A stretch of 64,000 nucleotides of DNA, from assembly GCA_005882115.1 (NCBI GenBank), contig VBEG01000025.1:1-64000 (forward strand), read 5' to 3'. Position 1 is the stretch's first letter; each line of letters opens with the position of its first letter. A program made the translations under genes and the position numbers. Positions 54,238-61,621 of this stretch are shown here, piece by piece. Under the pieces are notes generated by a model. That model ran no database searches. It was given only the letters and a program-made list of their open reading frames with translations, and was not told the DNA's origin. The stretch comes from Chloroflexota bacterium (GTDB lineage: Bacteria > Chloroflexota > Dormibacteria > Dormibacterales > Dormibacteraceae).

Positions 54238-55540
54238 GGCTGCCCTCGTCGCGGCCCGCGACCTGCGCGACGCGATAAGCGAGCTGCGCCTCATCGCCGC
54301 CATGGTCGCGTTGACGCTGGCGATTCCGATCGCCTCGGGGTCAGGCGTGCGCGCGCTCGCGACGTTCGGGGGTGGCACCTCTGTTGTCAACCGCCTGGCG
54401 CTCGTCGGCGCGTTCTTCGTCGTGTTCATCCCCGCCAGCTTCTCGCTGGTGCTCGCCCTCGAGTCATTCGTCGGTGAGCGCGAGCGCACCACGCTCGAGG
54501 TCCTGCTCTCCACGCCGCTGCGCGAGGCCGAGATCTACGCGGGCAAGGTGGCAGCGGTGCTCAGCGTTTCGCTCGCGCTGTGCTACGGCGGATTGATTGT
54601 CTACTGCTTGCTGACGTTTCCTGGCCTCGGCTACTTTCCGCTCGGCATCCTCCTGGCCCTGGCCTTGTCCACGTTCTGCCAGGTGGCGGCGATGGTGGCC
54701 GGGGCCGTGATCATCAGCCTCAACGCCCGGACCATGCGCGCCGCCAACGTGATGGCTTCTTTCATCATCCTGCCGATGTCAGTCGTCCTCCAGGTCGAGG
54801 CAGCCCTCATCCTGCTCGGCCGCGCGGAATTCCTGTGGGGTTTCGCGCTCTTGATGACGATCGTGGCGATCGTCCTCGTACGCATGGGCTTCAATGGGTT
54901 CTCGCGAGAAGCGCTGCTCGCGCGGGAGGTGGGTCTGAAGAATCCTTTTGGGCGGGCCCTCGATGCGGTGCGCGCGAGCTTCGCCATGCGTCCCACGTTC
55001 TTCCGTCTCGTCTGGATGCGGCGCATCCCGATGCTGATCGCCGCGGCCGGCTTTCCTGTGGGCGCTTGGATCGGCTACCTGGCCGGCTCGACCAACGTCA
55101 TCCCGGCGGTCGTGCTGCGGCCAGTGCTGTCAAGCCTGGTGCGGTCCACCGGGGACGGAGGAGGAGTTGAGCAGGCGCTGACGATCTTCGGACACAACCT
55201 GCTCGCCTTTGTCCTTGTCGCGCTGCTCGCGATCGTGACCGTTGGCGTGAGCGGCTTTCTGCTCACGTTTGCGCCAGGCTTCATTCTTGGTTTCGCCGCG
55301 GCCCTGTCGTCGTGGAGCATCGCGCTGACCGGAATCGTCCCCAACGGATTCGTCGAGATCCCCGCTGCGATCATCGCGGGCGGCCTGGCGATCCAGGTCG
55401 GCGCGGCGGCGATCCACATGGACGCGCGTGGCGGATGGAGTGCCCGGGTGCTCGCCGCGCTGGCCGACTACGTCCGCGCGCTGCGGTGGCTCGTGCCGGC
55501 GCTGGCCGTGGCGGCGGTGCTCGAAGTCTTCCTGGGCTGA
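54209..55540 (+). CDS. ABC-2 permease with SpoIIM/DUF95-like C-terminal domain
   Basis: 443 residues from the ATG at 54209; the TTG at 54194 is an alternative. Residues 1-240 are an ABC-2 permease with ESFVGERERTTLEVLLSTPLREAEIYAGK. Residues about 285-440 resemble the SpoIIM (DUF95) fold: HNLLAFVLVALLAIVTVGVSG, then GIVPNGFVEIPAAIIAGGLAIQVG. These modules are usually separate genes, so this looks like a fusion. Partner of the preceding ATPase. Its last 73 bases overlap the convergent MFS gene. Confidence 0.75.
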   Translation: MRWPKLERRKAALVAARDLRDAISELRLIAAMVALTLAIPIASGSGVRALATFGGGTSVVNRLALVGAFFVVFIPASFSLVLALESFVGERERTTLEVLLSTPLREAEIYAGKVAAVLSVSLALCYGGLIVYCLLTFPGLGYFPLGILLALALSTFCQVAAMVAGAVIISLNARTMRAANVMASFIILPMSVVLQVEAALILLGRAEFLWGFALLMTIVAIVLVRMGFNGFSREALLAREVGLKNPFGRALDAVRASFAMRPTFFRLVWMRRIPMLIAAAGFPVGAWIGYLAGSTNVIPAVVLRPVLSSLVRSTGDGGGVEQALTIFGHNLLAFVLVALLAIVTVGVSGFLLTFAPGFILGFAAALSSWSIALTGIVPNGFVEIPAAIIAGGLAIQVGAAAIHMDARGGWSARVLAALADYVRALRWLVPALAVAAVLEVFLG

Positions 55541-56757
55541 CCGAAGACCTCAGGCCGCAGCAGGCGTACGAGCAGCACGACCGCGCCGGCGATCGACGCC
55601 CCGATCGCCATGGCCCAGGGCGCCCCGAGCAGCGTCGCGAGCGCGCCCGCCTGGGTCGCGCCGAGGGGACCCACGCCGATCAGAGCCTCCGCGTAGAGGG
55701 CCATCACGCGACCGCGCAGGTGGTCGGGAGTGATGGTCTGGATGCGGCTGTTGGCAGCCGCGACGAACGAGATCTGGCTGTACCCCGCCACGAACAGCGT
55801 GACCAGCGAGACGGCGAAGACGCGAGAGGCCGAGAACTCGAGCAGCGCGCCGACCCAGATGGCCGCCATCCACAACTGCCGGCGCGGATCAGCCGCGAGA
55901 TTGGGAAAGAACGCAAGCGTCAGAGCGCCGGCCAGCGAGCCGAGGCCCATTGAAGCGAGCAAGAATCCGAAGCCGTGCGCTCCCACATGAAGCACCTGGT
56001 CGGCGAACAATGGCATCAACGTCGTGCGGTTCATCGCGAAGAGCGAGAACACCGCGACGACGAGCAGCAGCATCCCGACCACAGGCTCCCGTCGCGCGTA
56101 GGCGGCGCCCTGCGCGATGCGTGTCAGCACCGGCTGCTCCTCGTGCCTCGGCGCGGTGGCCGGCAGGTTTCGCATCCACAGCAGCGCGCCGATCGCGGCC
56201 AGGTAGCTCACGGAGTTGAGCAGGAAGCAGATCGGGACGCCGACGACCGCAATGAGGATGCCGGCGATCGACGGTCCGATCACCGCCGAGGCGTTGAAGA
56301 CCGAGGAGTTGAGCGCGATCGCGTTCATGAGGTCTTGCTTGCCGACCATGTCGACCTGGAACGCCTGCCGCGTCGGGACGTCGAGGGCGTTGATCGTGCC
56401 CGTCGCCACCGCTGCCAGAACCACCATCCAGTACTGCGCGTGGCCGCTCGTCGTCAGCGCGAACAGAACAAACGGAGGCACCACGAAAGACGTCTGGGTC
56501 ACGAGAAGGACGGTTCGCTTGCGGTAGCGATCCGCGATCTCACCGGCAAAGGGGCTGAGGATGAGCACCGGAAGGAACTGCGCGGCGAGCACCAGCCCGA
56601 CCAGAAATCCGTTGTGGGTCAGCTCCAGCGCCAGCCAGGGCAGAGCGACCGTCTGCATCCACGTCCCGATCGTCGAGACGATCTGGCCGACCAGGAACAA
56701 CCGGTAGTTGCGATGCCGCAGCGCGCCCAACATGCGGCCGGGAACTACATCAGACAC
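55468..56757 (-). CDS. MFS transporter (EntS/MFS_3-like)
   Basis: 429 residues from a GTG. About 12 transmembrane segments. The start FRLGQ-type sequence (RNYRLFLVGQIVSTIGTWMQTVALPWLAL) and FAGEIADRYRKRTVLL (motif A) are typical of the EntS-like group of exporters. The C-terminal 20 residues are a Ser/Thr/Ala tail that lies antisense to the ABC permease gene. Substrate unknown. Confidence 0.85.
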   Translation of the reverse strand: MSDVVPGRMLGALRHRNYRLFLVGQIVSTIGTWMQTVALPWLALELTHNGFLVGLVLAAQFLPVLILSPFAGEIADRYRKRTVLLVTQTSFVVPPFVLFALTTSGHAQYWMVVLAAVATGTINALDVPTRQAFQVDMVGKQDLMNAIALNSSVFNASAVIGPSIAGILIAVVGVPICFLLNSVSYLAAIGALLWMRNLPATAPRHEEQPVLTRIAQGAAYARREPVVGMLLLVVAVFSLFAMNRTTLMPLFADQVLHVGAHGFGFLLASMGLGSLAGALTLAFFPNLAADPRRQLWMAAIWVGALLEFSASRVFAVSLVTLFVAGYSQISFVAAANSRIQTITPDHLRGRVMALYAEALIGVGPLGATQAGALATLLGAPWAMAIGASIAGAVVLLVRLLRPEVFGQPRKTSSTAATASAGTSHRSART

Positions 56758-56761
56758 TTGA

Positions 56762-56774
56762 TGCGATCATCGCA
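56762..56774. promoter_or_regulatory. Palindrome in the 19-bp divergent spacer
   Basis: TGCGATCATCGCA is a perfect 6-1-6 palindrome between the GTG of the MFS gene and the GTG of the SRPBCC gene. It takes up most of the spacer, so a bound protein would affect both genes. On the minus strand GATGAT 8 bases before the GTG may be the -10 box. Confidence 0.4.
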
Positions 56775-56776
56775 GT

Positions 56777-57238
56777 GTGGCCAAGCTGCACGAGGTGGTC
56801 GACATCGATGCGCCCGTCGAGCGCGTCTGGGCGGTGGTCGCAGAGGACGTGAGGAACGTGCCGAGATGGTCGTCCAACCTTGACAAGGTGGAGAAGCTCG
56901 ACGATGGACCGCCGGGAAAGGGGACGCGTTACCGCTACCACCTCGACCTGGGCGGCCACAAGGAAAAGCTCGAGGTGGAGCAGGACGTTTACAACAAGCC
57001 CAAGAAGTGTTCGGGCAGGTTCATCAAGGGCCCGCTCAACGGGACCTGGTCCTACACATACACGCAGCGCAAAGACGGATCGACTCGATTGGTCTATGAC
57101 ATGAACTACCAGCTCGGTGGCCTTCTTCGCTTCGCGACGGGCGTTCTCGGACCCCAATATGCAGCGGGGATTCGCAAGAACATGGAGGCGCTCAAGCGGT
57201 ATATCGAATCCGGGAAAGGGCCGGCCGTTAAGAAGTAA
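56777..57238 (+). CDS. SRPBCC (START/Bet v1-like) family protein
   Basis: 153 residues from a GTG. KLHEVVDIDAPVERVWAVVAEDVRNVPRWSSNLDKVEKLDDGP is the typical first strand and helices of SRPBCC proteins (polyketide cyclase/dehydrase-like). A cavity for a hydrophobic ligand is expected; no catalytic motif is evident. Converges on ridA with an 11-base overlap. Confidence 0.8.
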   Translation: MAKLHEVVDIDAPVERVWAVVAEDVRNVPRWSSNLDKVEKLDDGPPGKGTRYRYHLDLGGHKEKLEVEQDVYNKPKKCSGRFIKGPLNGTWSYTYTQRKDGSTRLVYDMNYQLGGLLRFATGVLGPQYAAGIRKNMEALKRYIESGKGPAVKK

Positions 57239-57611
57239 CCGCCTCGGCCTCGATCTCCACCTTCCAGCGCTCGTCGAGCAGCCCTTTCACCACAACCATG
57301 GTCGCCGCCGGCCGTGCCGCGCCCATCGCTTCGCCGTGTGCGCGACCGACCGCATCGCCGAACGATGCGTCGGTGACGAACATCCGCGTTCGCACTACGT
57401 GTTCGACCGAGGCTCCCACTTCGGTCAACGCGATGCCGATGATCTCGAAACACCTCTTGGCCTGGACATAGGGATCAGGGTCGACAGATCCGTCCGGCCA
57501 GACCGGCGCCGTGCCTGAGACCAGGACCCGATCCCCGACCCGCAGGGCGCGGCAGAAGCCGATCGTCTTCTCAAACGGCGAACCTGAGCTGACCCGTTGC
57601 CGGTCGTTCAG
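57228..57611 (-). CDS. RidA family protein, apparent CTG start
   Basis: 127 residues when read from the CTG at 57611, which overlaps the stop of the upstream gene as CTGA. The conserved N-terminus RQRVSSGSPFEKTIGFCRAL follows two codons later. No ATG, GTG or TTG is in frame before TTGACCGAA, at about residue 62. The core has VLVSGTAPVWPDG and ARPAATMVVVKGLLDERWKVEIEAEAV, the Rid family end. It probably deaminates reactive imines/enamines, perhaps those from the PLP lyases. The ORF track shows only its last 66 residues. Confidence 0.82.
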   Translation of the reverse strand: MNDRQRVSSGSPFEKTIGFCRALRVGDRVLVSGTAPVWPDGSVDPDPYVQAKRCFEIIGIALTEVGASVEHVVRTRMFVTDASFGDAVGRAHGEAMGAARPAATMVVVKGLLDERWKVEIEAEAVTS

Positions 57612-58066
57612 GGTCTGCGAAACGGGAGCAGCTCCAGCTGCTCGAAGCGATCCTGGACCGCGGTGCGGAGCTCGCTGACGAGCGTCTTCAGGCGTTCCTG
57701 CGAACTGCTGTCGGTGATGTTCACGACGCGGATTCGTCGCAGCGTCGTCTGCAGCGCGTATAGCCCCGCAGGTTCGTTGCCTGCGATGCGCGCGGCTCCG
57801 TTGCGGATGTCCCGCGCCACGTCTTCATGGCCGTGTGCGCGCATCCAGTTGGCAAGTCGGGCCGCGGCGACGAGGACGCGCTGGGTCTTGGGGTTGAGGG
57901 TAGGCGCCACCACTTCGCGCGGCCGTCGCGGCTCGAACAGAGAAGGGATTCCGCTGAAACGAGGCACGGATTTGAGCCGCTGGACGAGCGAACGGGGCCC
58001 GATCATGACGAGTATCCCGGCGCCAACCAGGAGGACGACGACAAACCCTACGATCGCGTCCAGCAT
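57608..58066 (-). CDS. Membrane-anchored protein of unknown function
   Basis: 152 residues. One N-terminal transmembrane helix (about 5-25), then a mostly helical cytoplasmic domain (AARLANWMRAHGHEDVARDIRNGAARI). A TAACCT box 8 bases before the ATG supports the start. Coupled to ridA through CTGA. No family recognised. Confidence 0.6.
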   Translation of the reverse strand: MLDAIVGFVVVLLVGAGILVMIGPRSLVQRLKSVPRFSGIPSLFEPRRPREVVAPTLNPKTQRVLVAAARLANWMRAHGHEDVARDIRNGAARIAGNEPAGLYALQTTLRRIRVVNITDSSSQERLKTLVSELRTAVQDRFEQLELLPFRRP

Positions 58067-58127
58067 TTTTCCCTAGGTTACGCTTGGAAGGCATCGGTTT
58101 TGCAACCGTTTACCAGGGGGTTGAGGC

Positions 58128-58886
58128 TTGGCTCCCATCGCAGTCATCACCGGAGCTTCATCGGGGATCGGGGCCGCAACCGCGATCGCGCTCGGCCGCC
58201 ACGGCTACAAGGTCGTGATCGGCGCGCGGCGGATCGAACGGCTCCAGCGGGTCGCGGGCGAAGAGGGAGTTGCCCTGCGTCTCGACGTGACCGACGAGCA
58301 GAGCGTCAAGGAATTTGTCCGCGAAGTGGCCAAGCGCTTTGGCCACATCGACCTCCTGGTCAACAACGCCGGCGGCGCGTTCGGCTTGAACAGCGTGGCT
58401 CAGGCGGTCGACGACGAGTGGATCGGGATGTGGAAGACCAACGTGCTCGGCCTCATGTGGATGACCCGTGCCTGCCTGCCGTTGTTGCGCCAAGCCAGGC
58501 ACGGCCATATCGTCAACATCGGTTCCATCGCCGGCTTCGAGACATATAAAGGAGGCGCGGGCTACACGGCTGCCAAGCACGCCGTGCGAGCGATCACGAA
58601 GACCCTCCGGCTGGAGCTGAACGGCGAGCCGATTCGCGTCACGGAGATCGCGCCTGGGCTGGTCGAGACCGAGTTCAGCGTGGTGCGTTTTCACGGCGAC
58701 CGCAAAGCCGCCAAGGCGGTTTATGAAGGAATCAAGCCGCTGACCGCCGAAGACATCGCCGACTGCATCGTGTTCGCCGTCACGCGACCACCGCATGTCG
58801 ACATCGATGAGATCGTGGTCCGGCCGGTCGCGCAAGCCAACGTGACCACGGTCGCACGCAAAGTCACCAATACGCGCAAGCGCTAG
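58128..58886 (+). CDS. Short-chain dehydrogenase/reductase
   Basis: 252 residues from a TTG. Classical SDR: VITGASSGIGAATAIAL (cofactor loop), LLVNNAGGAFG, Ser in IGSIAG and the catalytic YTAAK near residue 148. R in IGARRIERL suggests NADP preference. Closest in pattern to the YdfG-like serine/3-hydroxy acid dehydrogenases, but substrate is not certain. Confidence 0.88.
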   Translation: MAPIAVITGASSGIGAATAIALGRHGYKVVIGARRIERLQRVAGEEGVALRLDVTDEQSVKEFVREVAKRFGHIDLLVNNAGGAFGLNSVAQAVDDEWIGMWKTNVLGLMWMTRACLPLLRQARHGHIVNIGSIAGFETYKGGAGYTAAKHAVRAITKTLRLELNGEPIRVTEIAPGLVETEFSVVRFHGDRKAAKAVYEGIKPLTAEDIADCIVFAVTRPPHVDIDEIVVRPVAQANVTTVARKVTNTRKR

Positions 58887-59019
58887 CCTGCCTCACACAG
58901 CCCTCTCCTCGCGGGGGTCAGCTCCCGTCCGCCGTTGCGCTCGAAAACGACCGCGTGCATCAGGCTGGTTGCTCCTCCTACTTGATCAAACCGGCCGCAC
59001 GGGCCTCCTCTTTCGTCAT

Positions 59020-59178
59020 TCAACAACCGGGCTCGCCGTAGTTGCCGCAGCAGCCGCGTCCACCGGCCTTCCTGCGGACATTGCTGACCATCAGGCGCAT
59101 GCGTTCGAAGGGCGAATAGGGTCCCGCCGCGAGATTGCGAACGAAGCTAGAGGGCGAAGGACGCAGCCGCCGGCTCAT
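59020..59178 (-). CDS. Small protein ending in a CCGNYGEPGC motif
   Basis: 52 residues from the ATG at 59178, which lies at the edge of the tandem repeat block. SPFERMRLMVSNVRRKAGG precedes the Cys-rich end RGCCGNYGEPGC. Three Cys in the last 11 residues suggest metal or redox binding. After the stop TGA a 13-codon ORF (MTKEEARAAGLIK) begins at once at 59019. Coding character is plausible, but the 5' end may have been altered by the repeat. Confidence 0.4.
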   Translation of the reverse strand: MSRRLRPSPSSFVRNLAAGPYSPFERMRLMVSNVRRKAGGRGCCGNYGEPGC

Positions 59179-59548
59179 TCGTAGGTCAATTGTTGCCTTT
59201 CGATTCAAGACGAGCATTGTCGGCAGGCCGGATTTACTCCGGCCGCCACCGGGTGGCGTCCACCAAACGCCTGCCAAACGCGGCCGGCCATCGCAGGGGA
59301 TGGCCCGCGGAAGGGGACAGAGTCCTCTTCCGCGATTTCATTCGTAGGTCAATTGTTGCCTTTCGATTCAAGACGAGCATTGTCGGCAGGCCGGATTTAC
59401 TCCGGCCGCCACCCGTCAAGACGAGCATTGTCGGCAGGCCGGATCTACTCCGGCCGCCACCGGGTGGCGTCCACCAAACGCCTGCCAATCGCGGCCGGCC
59501 ATCACAGGGGATGGCCCGCGGAAGGGGACGGAGTGATCTTCCGCGATT
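59175..59548. repeat. Tandem repeat block with three REP-like hairpins
   Basis: Unit A (59175-59337, 163 bp) and unit B (59338-59548, 211 bp) both begin TCATTCGTA and run through the same sequence. B is 48 bp longer because of an internal second copy of the TCAAGACGAGCATTGTCGG-hairpin segment. Each segment has GGCCGGATTTACTCCGGCC (59226-59244, 59389-59407; TCTAC loop at 59437-59455). No ORF with coding character runs through. The 662-bp gap 58887-59548 otherwise holds only the small CCGNYGEPGC gene. Confidence 0.85.
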
Positions 59549-59941
59549 TCATTCGTAATAGTTGTCTTTGTACTCGATCCAGCCTGGATTGGGACAGCCG
59601 CTGGAGGTGTGGGCGTGCGTGCAGTGCACGCCATAGCGCGGACCTGGGTCGATGTAGAGCTCGCCGTGGATCACGAGCCCATCACCTTTGTGAACCGGTA
59701 CGTACTGGGCGAGGCTCGTGTTGTGGTCGACCTCGAGCATCTCTCCTGTGGCCGCGCGGACCTCGAAGCGCTCGTGGTCACCGGATTGCACCGGATCGCT
59801 CAATGCCGTCGCGTCGAAAGTGACTTCGGCTCCACCGCGGTTGTTCTGGATCTCGCGATGTAGGCCCTGGTCGTCGGCAGTCTCCCGGCCGCCGCACGCG
59901 GCCAGCACGAGCGCCGCGAAAAGGCACGCCGCGAGCCTCAC
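59549..59941 (-). CDS. DUF3465-like lipoprotein
   Basis: 130 residues from a GTG that overlaps the hisA stop (GTGA). A lipoprotein signal peptide, MRLAACLFAALVLAAC, ends in the lipobox Cys16. The mature part has EMLEVDHNTSLAQYVPVHKGD, ELYIDPGP and HCTHAHTSSGCPNPGWIEYK. These resemble DUF3465, a small secreted OB-like domain of unknown role; the family name is from memory. The 3' end borders the tandem repeat. Confidence 0.65.
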   Translation of the reverse strand: MRLAACLFAALVLAACGGRETADDQGLHREIQNNRGGAEVTFDATALSDPVQSGDHERFEVRAATGEMLEVDHNTSLAQYVPVHKGDGLVIHGELYIDPGPRYGVHCTHAHTSSGCPNPGWIEYKDNYYE

Positions 59942-60642
59942 TTCGACAGAGCTTGCTCGAGGGTGATCTTGCCTTCGTACAGCGCCTTGCCGAGAATCGC
60001 CGCTTGGGCGCCGGCCGCGGCGATGCGGCGGAGGTCGTCGACCGACGCCACGCCGCCCGAGTACTGCAGCTCGAGCTTTGTCATCTTGCGCACCCGTGCA
60101 AGCGTCTGCAGGTCAGGGCCGGACATGGTGCCGTCGCGGTCGATGCACGTAAGGATCACCCCCGCGAGTGGCAGGTCGGCCCACCGGCCTACCAGCGCTT
60201 TCAGCACGACGGGGTCGGTGTCGAGCCAGCCGCTCACAGCAGCCTTGTTGTCACGGACGTCGAGCGCCGCCAGGATCCGTCCGGGATGCCCGAACGCGCA
60301 CCGTTCAAAGAGATGCGGATCGCGGACCGCGGCGGTCGCCATCACCACCCATTGCGCACCGCCGTCCAGCAAGGCTGCCACGGACTCTTCGCTGCGCACG
60401 CCCCCCGCGACCTGCAGCTGGATGCCGGACCCCTGGAGCACGCGCGCAATCACCGCTCGGTTGCTGGCAGAGCCGCGAGCGGCGTCCAGGTCGACGACGT
60501 GCAAGCGCTTTGCTCCCGCGGCGGCGAATCGCTGCGCCACCTCCACGGGGTCGTCGGCGTAGATGGTCGGGCTGTCGTATTTGCCTTGGGTCAGGCGGAC
60601 GCAGCGCCCACCGAGGATGTCGATGGCCGGGATTACGTCCAC
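59938..60642 (-). CDS. hisA: Phosphoribosylformimino-AICAR ribotide isomerase
   Basis: 234 residues. TIM barrel with AIDILGGRCVRLTQGKYD (catalytic Asp8-type), VVDLDAARG, QVAGGVRSEESVAALLDGGAQWVVMAT and TCIDRDGTMSGPD with the second Asp. A PriA role (also TrpF activity, as in Actinomycetota) is possible. No other his gene is in the window. It is coupled to the lipoprotein gene. Confidence 0.9.
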   Translation of the reverse strand: MDVIPAIDILGGRCVRLTQGKYDSPTIYADDPVEVAQRFAAAGAKRLHVVDLDAARGSASNRAVIARVLQGSGIQLQVAGGVRSEESVAALLDGGAQWVVMATAAVRDPHLFERCAFGHPGRILAALDVRDNKAAVSGWLDTDPVVLKALVGRWADLPLAGVILTCIDRDGTMSGPDLQTLARVRKMTKLELQYSGGVASVDDLRRIAAAGAQAAILGKALYEGKITLEQALSK

Positions 60643-60655
60643 CCTGAAGTGTCGG

Positions 60656-61147
60656 TTAGCGGTAGTTCGTGAACTGGAGCGGGACCGGGATGTCCTCCGC
60701 GTCGCGCAGGGTCTTGATCACCTGCTGGAGCGTGTCCTTGTCCTTGCTAACGACGCGCAGCTGGTCGCCCTGGATCCGGACCTGCAGCTTGTTGGAAACG
60801 TTCTGGATCCGCTTGCGCAAGTCGCGCGCGAGCTCGTCGTTGATGCCCGCATTGAGTCGGACGTCGATCTGGCCGCGACCCTTGCCGACAGTCTTTGGAT
60901 CGCCCGCCTGGAAGAGCTTCGGCGAAAGCTGCCGGCGCGCGGCCTTCTCGCGCAGCACCTGGAGAGCGGCCCTGGCCCGGTCCTCGCTCGCCGACTCGAT
61001 CTGGATCACCTCGCCCTGATGGTCGTAGCTCGTCGCGGTGTCTTTGAAGTCGAAGCGGGTCGCGACTTCCCGCCGGGCCTGATCGACTGCGTTCGTCAGC
61101 TCTGCGGGATTGAACTCGGAAACGACGTCGAAGGAGTACTCAGCCAC
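60656..61147 (-). CDS. YajQ family nucleotide-binding protein
   Basis: 163 residues. SFDVVSEFNPAELTNAVDQARREVATRFDFKDT and QIDVRLNAGINDELARDLRKRIQNVSNKLQVRIQGDQLRV are the double ferredoxin-like halves of YajQ. Some members bind c-di-GMP or RNA. It overlaps the upstream gene by 8 bases and lies 13 bases before hisA. Confidence 0.93.
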   Translation of the reverse strand: MAEYSFDVVSEFNPAELTNAVDQARREVATRFDFKDTATSYDHQGEVIQIESASEDRARAALQVLREKAARRQLSPKLFQAGDPKTVGKGRGQIDVRLNAGINDELARDLRKRIQNVSNKLQVRIQGDQLRVVSKDKDTLQQVIKTLRDAEDIPVPLQFTNYR

Positions 61148-61529
61148 CGCTGTGCATGATCGCGTTGAACCCCGCTACGAACGCCGCGACAGCCAGGGCG
61201 ACGCCGACCAACGACGAGATCGCGAGCATGGCGCCTATGCCGGCCGTGGCTTCGTCCAGGGGTTCTGGGGGAGGCTTGTCGTAAGGGTCGGGTCCGTAGT
61301 CGAGGTCGTACACACCTTCCTCACGAGCCCGCGCGACCAGCTCGTCGAGTACCGGCTTGACGCCGGCCGGCAGGGCTTTGCCCTCCAGGTTGGCGACCGC
61401 CTCCTTGAGGTTGTCACGCGTTCGCCCCAGCTCGGCGACGACCATGTCCAGCGTCGCGGTGCTGGCGGGGGTCGGGTGCTCGCGCCGGAGGTCGGCGATG
61501 ATGCCGTACACGCTCACGTCGCGATTCAT
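61140..61529 (-). CDS. Protein of unknown function with C-terminal transmembrane helix
   Basis: 129 residues from the ATG at 61529, with GGAAGAG upstream; the longer ORF-track start would include the palindromic repeat. N-terminal helical part (ELGRTRDNLKEAVANLEGKAL), an acidic Pro-rich linker (YGPDPYDKPPPEP) and one hydrophobic helix (about 100-124). No family recognised. Confidence 0.55.
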   Translation of the reverse strand: MNRDVSVYGIIADLRREHPTPASTATLDMVVAELGRTRDNLKEAVANLEGKALPAGVKPVLDELVARAREEGVYDLDYGPDPYDKPPPEPLDEATAGIGAMLAISSLVGVALAVAAFVAGFNAIMHSGG

Positions 61530-61539
61530 AACAGATTCT

Positions 61540-61597
61540 CTTCCCCGCACGCCGGGGAAGGTGACCCTTCGCGAAGCGAACGGCCAGATGGGGGCTT
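61540..61597. repeat. Palindromic repeat related to the carB/epimerase element
   Basis: CTTCCCCG-CACGC-CGGGGAAG (61540-61560 with offset centre) is followed by GTGACCCTTCGCGAAG and then GGGGG. The layout, palindrome then a GGTGRC-type trailer and a G-rich end, parallels the elements at 14203 and 49389. Identity is lower. It lies in the 92-bp divergent spacer before the aminotransferase gene. Confidence 0.45.
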
Positions 61598-61608
61598 TCG
61601 GAGGGCAA

Positions 61609-61614
61609 TACACT
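61609..61614 (+). promoter_or_regulatory. -10 box (TACACT) for a leaderless aminotransferase gene
   Basis: TACACT lies 7 bases before the ATG at 61622. No Shine-Dalgarno is seen between them. Confidence 0.45.
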
Positions 61615-61621
61615 TTATTCA

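Noticed and set aside
55312-56883. Plus-strand ORFs opposite the EntS-like MFS gene
   Set aside because: Charged shadow translations without domains; the minus strand encodes a typical 12-helix transporter.
59020-59022. Selenocysteine codon (TGA) in the small Cys-rich gene
   Set aside because: No SECIS-like hairpin is evident and no selenocysteine machinery is in the window; an ordinary stop is simpler.
59175-59548. CRISPR array
   Set aside because: Only two long units with a nested duplication; no short regular repeats with unique spacers and no cas genes.
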